A stretch of DNA of 6,764 bases from B21-G16 sp003644825 [NCBI: Candidatus Zhuqueibacterota bacterium] (GTDB taxonomy: Bacteria > SM23-31 > B21-G16), in NCBI GenBank assembly GCA_003644825.1, contig QNDJ01000092.1, positions 1 to 6,764 of the forward strand, read 5' to 3'. Each line of letters begins with the position of its first letter. Position 1 is the first letter of the stretch. Below, one piece after another: positions 1 to 4,170 of this stretch. The position numbers and the translations under genes are program-made. Below the pieces are notes generated by a model. It was not told where the DNA came from and did not search any database. It was given only the letters and a program-made list of their open reading frames with translations.

Positions 1-38
1 ATAAGAAATCAGGTTTTCGATAATCTTAAAAACCTGAT
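1..38 (-). terminator. Possible rho-independent terminator of the operon
   Basis: A perfect 10-bp inverted repeat, ATCAGGTTTT at 8-17 and AAAACCTGAT at 29-38, encloses an 11-nt loop, about 47 bp after the last stop codon. Read on the minus strand it is followed by TTCTTAT to the window edge, and with the stem end this gives a T-rich tail. The stem has only three G-C pairs, so it is weak. The 39-84 stretch between it and the last gene is very AT-rich and shows nothing else. Confidence 0.5.
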
Positions 39-84
39 AATATAAAAATTAAATTTATTATTGTCAATTACTTTATTTTAAAAT

Positions 85-2499
85 CTACTCACTCAGAATT
101 TTCATTGTTTCTTCAATTTCCTTTTTAGTTACTTTTTTTCTTATTTCTTCCAGTTCTTTAATAACCCTTGCCCATTTTTGTCCTTCAGCTGCACTGATAT
201 ATTCAAGTTGAAGTCTCTCGGGTCTGATTTTTTTTCTTTCAAGTTTATTCCATAATTTTTCAATTCTTTTTTGAGTCCATCTAACAGCATTAATATAGTG
301 GCAATCGGAAAAATGACACCCCGATACAAGCACTATTGGTGCCCCCAATTTGAAAGCATGAAATACAAATTTTTCGTCTACACGCCCGCTGCACATCGTT
401 CTTATAACTCTGTTATTCGGTGGATATTGAATCCTTGAAGTGCCCGCAAGGTCAGCACCAGGATAGGAACACCAATTACATGCAAAGGTAACAATTTTCT
501 CCTCTGGTTTCTCTGACAATATTGATTCTATTTGAGCCATTATCTGTTCATCTCTAAAATGCCTCATAATAATAGCATCCGATGGACATTCAGCAGCACA
601 GGTTCCACATCCTGCACAGGCGGCTTCTACTACCTTTGGCAGGGTTTTAGTTTTTTTATCAGGTGGAACAATCGCATGATATGGGCATACCCTTGCACAT
701 ATACCACAATAAATACATTTATCAGGTATAACCCTTGATGTAATAGCTTCGATTTTAACTTTTCCTGCATTCAAAAGAATACTTGCTCTTGCTGCGGCAG
801 CACTGGCCTGTGTAACACTATCTTTAACATCTTTAGGAGATTCAGCACAACCTGCAAAGTATACTCCTCTCGTTGGTGCATCAACCGGCTTTAACTTCGG
901 ATGGGACTCCATATAAAATCCATCAGATGTTGTCGAAAGAGTTAGAAGCTGTTTGATTATTTTATTGTCCTGCCTTGGTATTACACCAACTGAAAGAACC
1001 ACCATTTCAAGATTGTGTTTTTCAAGCTTCCCATTTGATGTGTTTTCTACCGTGAGTATAAGATTTTTTGTATTCGGGTCTTCTTCAATTTCACCGGGTA
1101 GTCCTCTAATGTATTTTACACCTTCCTGTTTGCTTCTCATATACAGGTCTTCAAACCCCTTACCAAATGCTCTTATATCCATATAGAATACTTTACATTC
1201 AACACCCGGATAATGATCTGAAAGAAGAAGAGTATCTTTCACTGTATTCATACAGCAAATATTTGAACAATATGGATTACCCCTCTTTTCTGACCTTGAA
1301 CCGACACACTGAATAAACCCAACAGTTTTTGGAACTTTTCTATCAGTTGGTCTGATAAAATGCCCTTCTGTAGGACCACTTGCACTTATCAGTCTTTCAA
1401 ATTCCATACTTGTAATTACATTTTCATACCTTGTATAACCGTATTCATCGAGTTCTGTTGGGTCATAAACGTCCATTCCTGTTGCAGTAATAATTGCCCC
1501 CGCATCAATTTCTATAATCTCATCCTGCATATCATAATCGATACATTTTTTTTCACAAGCTTCGTAACATTTTCCACAGGCAATAGGATTATTCCCCAGA
1601 CAGCTTTCCATATCCAGAGTATAAGTAGAAGGAACAGCTTGAGGAAAAGGAATGTATATAGCTTTTCTTGATGAAAATCCCTGTTGAAATTCGTCTGGAA
1701 CAATAACAGGACATACCTCAGCACAATCACTGCATGCAGTGCATTCGTTTTCATCTACATATCTTGCTTTTTTCCTGATGGTAACTTTAAAATTTCCTAT
1801 AAACCCGGTGACATTTTCAACCTCACTATAAGTGTAAAGAGTTATATTAGGATGCCGACCGACATCCATCATTTTCGGTCCAAGAATTCATATAGAGCAA
1901 TCCATTGTCGGGTAAGTTTTATCAAGGGCTGCCATAATTCCACCAATACTGGGTTCTTTTTCAACGAGAAATACTTTATGACCGGCATCCGCTAAATCAA
2001 GGGCGGCCTGGATACCCGCAACACCACCACCTATTACAAGGGCAGATTTTGTTACAGGAACCTCTGTTTCTTCCTGAGCTTCCAGAAACCTCGCCCTGGC
2101 AACTGCACTCTTTACGAGGTCTTTAGCTTTTTCAGTGGCTTTTTCTTTCTCGTATTGATGAACCCAACTGCAATGTTCCCTGATATTAGCCATTTCAAAC
2201 AGATATGGATTCAAACCAGCATCTGCAACACAGGCTCTAAAAGTAGGTTCATGGATTTTTGGAGTACAGGAAGCCACAACCACCCGATTTAAGTTATGTT
2301 CTACAATTGCTTTTTTTATTTCATTCTGACCCGGGTCAGCACAGGTGTATTTGTTCTGCATTACACAAACAACATCGTCCAGTGTTTTTGCAAACTCCGA
2401 TACTTCATTACAGTTCACTGTTCCTGCAATATTAGTACCGCATTCGCAAACAAATACACCTATTCTGAGTTCACCATTAGTTTTTTTTGATACTGGCAA
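85..2499 (-). CDS. hdrA: Selenocysteine-containing HdrA-MvhD fusion protein (804 aa, UGA read through)
   Basis: Electron-transferring flavoprotein subunit of a heterodisulfide-reductase-type complex, expected to be cytoplasmic. An in-frame TGA at 1890-1888 interrupts the reading frame, but the protein on both sides is one uninterrupted HdrA. The residues around it read MDCSI-U-ILGPKM, the conserved HdrA site that holds Cys or Sec in known members. Domains: N-terminal HdrA domain with C18, C20, C53, C78; FAD-binding GGGxAG at about 157-162; Sec204; inserted ferredoxin with C253/C256/C259/C263 and C300/C308/C311/C315; the HdrA core motif IQCVGSR with Cys at 398, 411, 415, 416; second FAD motif near 548-570; ferredoxin with C595/C598/C601/C605 and C628/C631/C634/C638; then a fused MvhD domain from about 665 with the five family cysteines C674, C677, C703, C728, C733, which bind [2Fe-2S] in the family. 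The start is TTG at 2499, chosen because AGGAGGTGA lies 9 nt upstream and no ATG is nearby. The stop is TAG. The gene lies 18 bp after the HdrCB gene. A pseudogene is unlikely, since only one codon is affected, at the known Sec site. Confidence 0.93.
1850..1867 (-). promoter_or_regulatory. Bacterial SECIS hairpin for the HdrA UGA
   Basis: The mRNA folds as GGAUGUC-GGUC-GGCAUCC: a 7-bp stem with one G-U wobble closing a 4-nt loop GGUC. The stem begins 21 nt and the loop 28 nt after the UGA, within the 16-37 nt distance expected for bacterial SECIS loops. The loop starts with GG followed by U, matching the bacterial rule of a guanine in the first two loop positions and resembling the GGUC core of the Escherichia coli fdhF loop bound by SelB. 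The hairpin lies inside the coding sequence and encodes D-V-G-R-H-P in part. A strong lower stem is not evident. The fold was found by eye, without an energy calculation. Confidence 0.8.
1888..1890 (-). other. In-frame UGA selenocysteine codon (Sec204 of HdrA)
   Basis: The mRNA reads ATG GAT TGC TCT ATA TGA ATT CTT GGA, giving M-D-C-S-I-U-I-L-G. HdrA proteins carry Cys, or in known selenoprotein versions Sec, at this place, three residues after the Cys of the DCS motif. The frame stays open for 203 codons before and 600 codons after the TGA, and both halves match HdrA without gap or frame change. A SECIS-like hairpin starts 20 nt after the codon. Reading it as Sec is inference from family and context; the host's selA/selB/selC/selD genes are not in view. 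Confidence 0.92.
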
Positions 2500-2505
2500 A
2501 TTTAT

Positions 2506-2514
2506 TCACCTCCT
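2506..2514 (-). promoter_or_regulatory. Strong Shine-Dalgarno site deciding the TTG start of Sec-hdrA
   Basis: AGGAGGTGA on the minus strand is a near-perfect complement of the 16S rRNA 3' end and sits 9 nt (counted from GGAGG) before TTG at 2499. It lies in the 18-bp gap after the TAA of the HdrCB gene. No ATG or GTG is better placed, so it fixes the rare TTG start. Confidence 0.85.
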
Positions 2515-2517
2515 ATT

Positions 2518-3669
2518 TTATGCCCCTGATTTCAGTGAAGATGCAAAAAAGACCGTCAGATCTTTTATATTAATTCTTGAATTTTTATCAAGATTTTCAT
2601 CATTCATAGCACATTTAAAATGTATCTCACATTTAGGACAGGCTGTAATCAGTACACTTCCGTCTGTATTTACAGCCTGTTTTAACCTTCTAACCTGTAT
2701 TTGTTTTGAATTTGCATCACAATTAATCCAGCTATTTGTTCCACAACACAGCGCATTATTTCTATTTTTTACCATTTCTACAAGTTCAACATCTGGTATA
2801 GCTGTCAGAACATTTCTTGGTTCATCATACACACCATTATATCTCCCGAGTCTACAGGGGTCCTGATAAGTTACTTTTTTATCCGAAGGACTTTTAAATT
2901 TAAAAGAATCTAATTTTTCATTGATAAACTGAGAAATATGCCAAACTTTTACTTTGAATTCCTTTGATAGTGAAGGATAAATATTCTTGAGAATATTATA
3001 ACATTCGGCACAGGCAGTAACTATTGTAGATGCCCCTGATTCTTTGATTAAACTGATATTAATTTTAGCTAATTTTTCAAAATTTTCTTTATCCCCTATT
3101 GTAAGAAGGTCTGCACCACAACAACGCTCATCCTCCAGTATAACTGGCTCAATTCCCAGATAATTAAGAATTTCAATTGTGCTCTTACCAATCTCCAGAG
3201 GTTCTACATCTATGTCTTTACTGAAGATATTATCATAATAGGGTAAACACCCAACAAAATAAAGAACATCTCCTTTTTTGGAAGTTTTAAGTTTTTTTGG
3301 AATCCATTCGGTTCTTTTCTGTTTAAGGTTTGGATTTGCCATCATTTTCATTACAGTTTGAATTACTCCCCCGTGAGAACACTGGGGCAATTTTCCTTTA
3401 TTTAAAGCTTCTTTACGAACATCAATTATAAATTGAGAAAAAGATACATCAGATGGACACCTTTCACTACACATCTGACAGGTCAGGCAACTCCAGATAA
3501 GCTCATTATTTATAACCTGGTTCTGGTTATAAAGAACAGCTTGATTAATTATCTTCCTCGGAGAAAATTCTTCATTATACTGGGAGATAGGACAATTAGC
3601 TGTGCATTTACCACAGTCAAGGCAAAAATAAGCTTTTGAATTTTTTATTGCTACATCAATGTAGTTCAT
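2518..3669 (-). CDS. HdrC-HdrB fusion protein (HdrD-like), CCG-domain iron-sulfur subunit
   Basis: Fused HdrC and HdrB, the layout of HdrD, about 383 aa. In the family HdrB carries two non-cubane [4Fe-4S] clusters that work on heterodisulfide-type substrates, and HdrC wires them to HdrA. N-terminal part: two [4Fe-4S] motifs, C16/C19/C22/C26 (CLDCGKCTANCP) and C61/C64/C67/C71 (CLTCQMCSERCP). C-terminal part: CCG motif 1 with C141, C183-C184, C220, C223, and CCG motif 2 with C272, C308-C309, C344, C347. Both motifs are complete, with spacings close to CX31-39CCX35-36CXXC, so both clusters are probably present. There is no signal peptide or membrane segment. The frame is open from a TTG at 3681, but GAGGAG at 3679-3674 overlaps that codon, so the start is ATG 3669 or, with tighter spacing, ATG 3672. 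The stop is TAA. The natural substrate is unknown; it need not be CoM-S-S-CoB, as bacteria use this family for other electron acceptors and donors. Confidence 0.92.
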   Translation of the reverse strand: MNYIDVAIKNSKAYFCLDCGKCTANCPISQYNEEFSPRKIINQAVLYNQNQVINNELIWSCLTCQMCSERCPSDVSFSQFIIDVRKEALNKGKLPQCSHGGVIQTVMKMMANPNLKQKRTEWIPKKLKTSKKGDVLYFVGCLPYYDNIFSKDIDVEPLEIGKSTIEILNYLGIEPVILEDERCCGADLLTIGDKENFEKLAKINISLIKESGASTIVTACAECYNILKNIYPSLSKEFKVKVWHISQFINEKLDSFKFKSPSDKKVTYQDPCRLGRYNGVYDEPRNVLTAIPDVELVEMVKNRNNALCCGTNSWINCDANSKQIQVRRLKQAVNTDGSVLITACPKCEIHFKCAMNDENLDKNSRINIKDLTVFFASSLKSGA

Positions 3670-3673
3670 CATA

Positions 3674-3679
3674 CTCCTC
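3674..3679 (-). promoter_or_regulatory. Shine-Dalgarno site of the HdrCB gene
   Basis: GAGGAG lies 4 nt before ATG 3669 and 1 nt before ATG 3672, within the roughly 21-bp gap after the MvhD stop. It rules out the upstream in-frame TTG at 3681 as the start, because the site overlaps that codon. Confidence 0.7.
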
Positions 3680-3690
3680 AAATTTTCCTA

Positions 3691-4128
3691 TCAATTTTCT
3701 GCAATAGGCGACCTTCCAAGCTTTTTTATCTGGTCAACAAATTCATTAATTACCTGCCCAAATCTGACTCCTTCTGCTGCAGAGATCCATTCCAGCCTTA
3801 TTCTTTCTTCTTCTAAACCCAATGTATGAATTAATGCTTTTGTTTTTTCAAAATTATCCACCGCTCTATAATTTCCAAATATATAATGACAATCACCAAA
3901 ATGACAGCCTGAAACAATTACTCCATCTGCTCCATCCAGAAAAGCCTTAAGAACAAAATTAGGATGGACTCTGCCTGAACACATTACCCTGATTATTCTA
4001 AAATATGGAGAATACTGTATTCTATTTATTCCAGCGCTATCTGCACCAGCATAACTACACCAATTACAGGCAAAAACTACTATTTTGGGAATAAATTTAT
4101 CATTACTGGATTGTTTTTTATCTGCCAT
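3691..4128 (-). CDS. mvhD: MvhD-type [2Fe-2S] electron-transfer subunit (free-standing)
   Basis: Small cytoplasmic iron-sulfur protein of 145 aa, the usual length for MvhD, which passes electrons from a hydrogenase or formate dehydrogenase to HdrA. The five conserved cysteines are C21 and C24 (CNWCSY), C50 (MCSGRV), C75 and C80 (GCHFGDC). All are ordinary Cys; none is encoded by UGA. The C-terminal part includes the family motif WISAAEG near 114-120. It closely resembles the MvhD domain fused to the downstream HdrA: they share [33 protein letters not shown] and ISAAEG. That makes them paralogues within one operon. The start ATG has GAGGG 7 nt upstream. The stop TGA is followed directly by an in-frame TAG. 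No hydrogenase or dehydrogenase partner is visible, so its donor is unknown. Confidence 0.95.
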   Translation of the reverse strand: MADKKQSSNDKFIPKIVVFACNWCSYAGADSAGINRIQYSPYFRIIRVMCSGRVHPNFVLKAFLDGADGVIVSGCHFGDCHYIFGNYRAVDNFEKTKALIHTLGLEEERIRLEWISAAEGVRFGQVINEFVDQIKKLGRSPIAEN

Positions 4129-4135
4129 TATATAA

Positions 4136-4140
4136 CCCTC
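4136..4140 (-). promoter_or_regulatory. Shine-Dalgarno site of mvhD
   Basis: GAGGG is placed 7 nt before ATG 4128, in the 42-bp gap that follows the tandem HdrA gene. No hairpin or promoter-like element is seen in that gap, which fits co-transcription. Confidence 0.65.
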
Positions 4141-4170
4141 ATTTCAAATTTCCTGGTATAATTAATTTTT

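Noticed and set aside
1-84. Archaeal-type SECIS in the 3' untranslated region
   Set aside because: The only hairpin there (8-38) is AT-rich and has neither the GC-rich stem nor the GAA/A internal loop of archaeal SECIS elements.
1301-1320. Near-identical DNA stretches at about 1299-1317 and 4960-4978
   Set aside because: They encode the same conserved HdrA core motif IQCVGSR in two homologous genes, so this is protein conservation and not a mobile or regulatory repeat.
1512-1754. Minus-strand open frame of 80 codons, and another at 141-329
   Set aside because: Both lie in the wrong frame inside the Sec-HdrA-MvhD gene and have no domain or ribosome binding site.
1888-2499. A separate truncated HdrA gene (203 aa) followed by an independent gene from ATG 1872, or a nonsense-mutated pseudogene
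   Set aside because: The TGA lies exactly at the HdrA Cys/Sec site, the frame is unchanged on both sides, a SECIS hairpin follows, all metal-binding motifs are intact, and the ATG at 1872 has no Shine-Dalgarno site and would begin inside the FAD domain.
2345-2866. Plus-strand open frame of 173 codons
   Set aside because: It runs antisense across the end of the HdrCB gene and the start of Sec-hdrA, has no recognisable motif, and reflects the base composition of the opposite strand. The other plus-strand frames are dismissed for the same reason.
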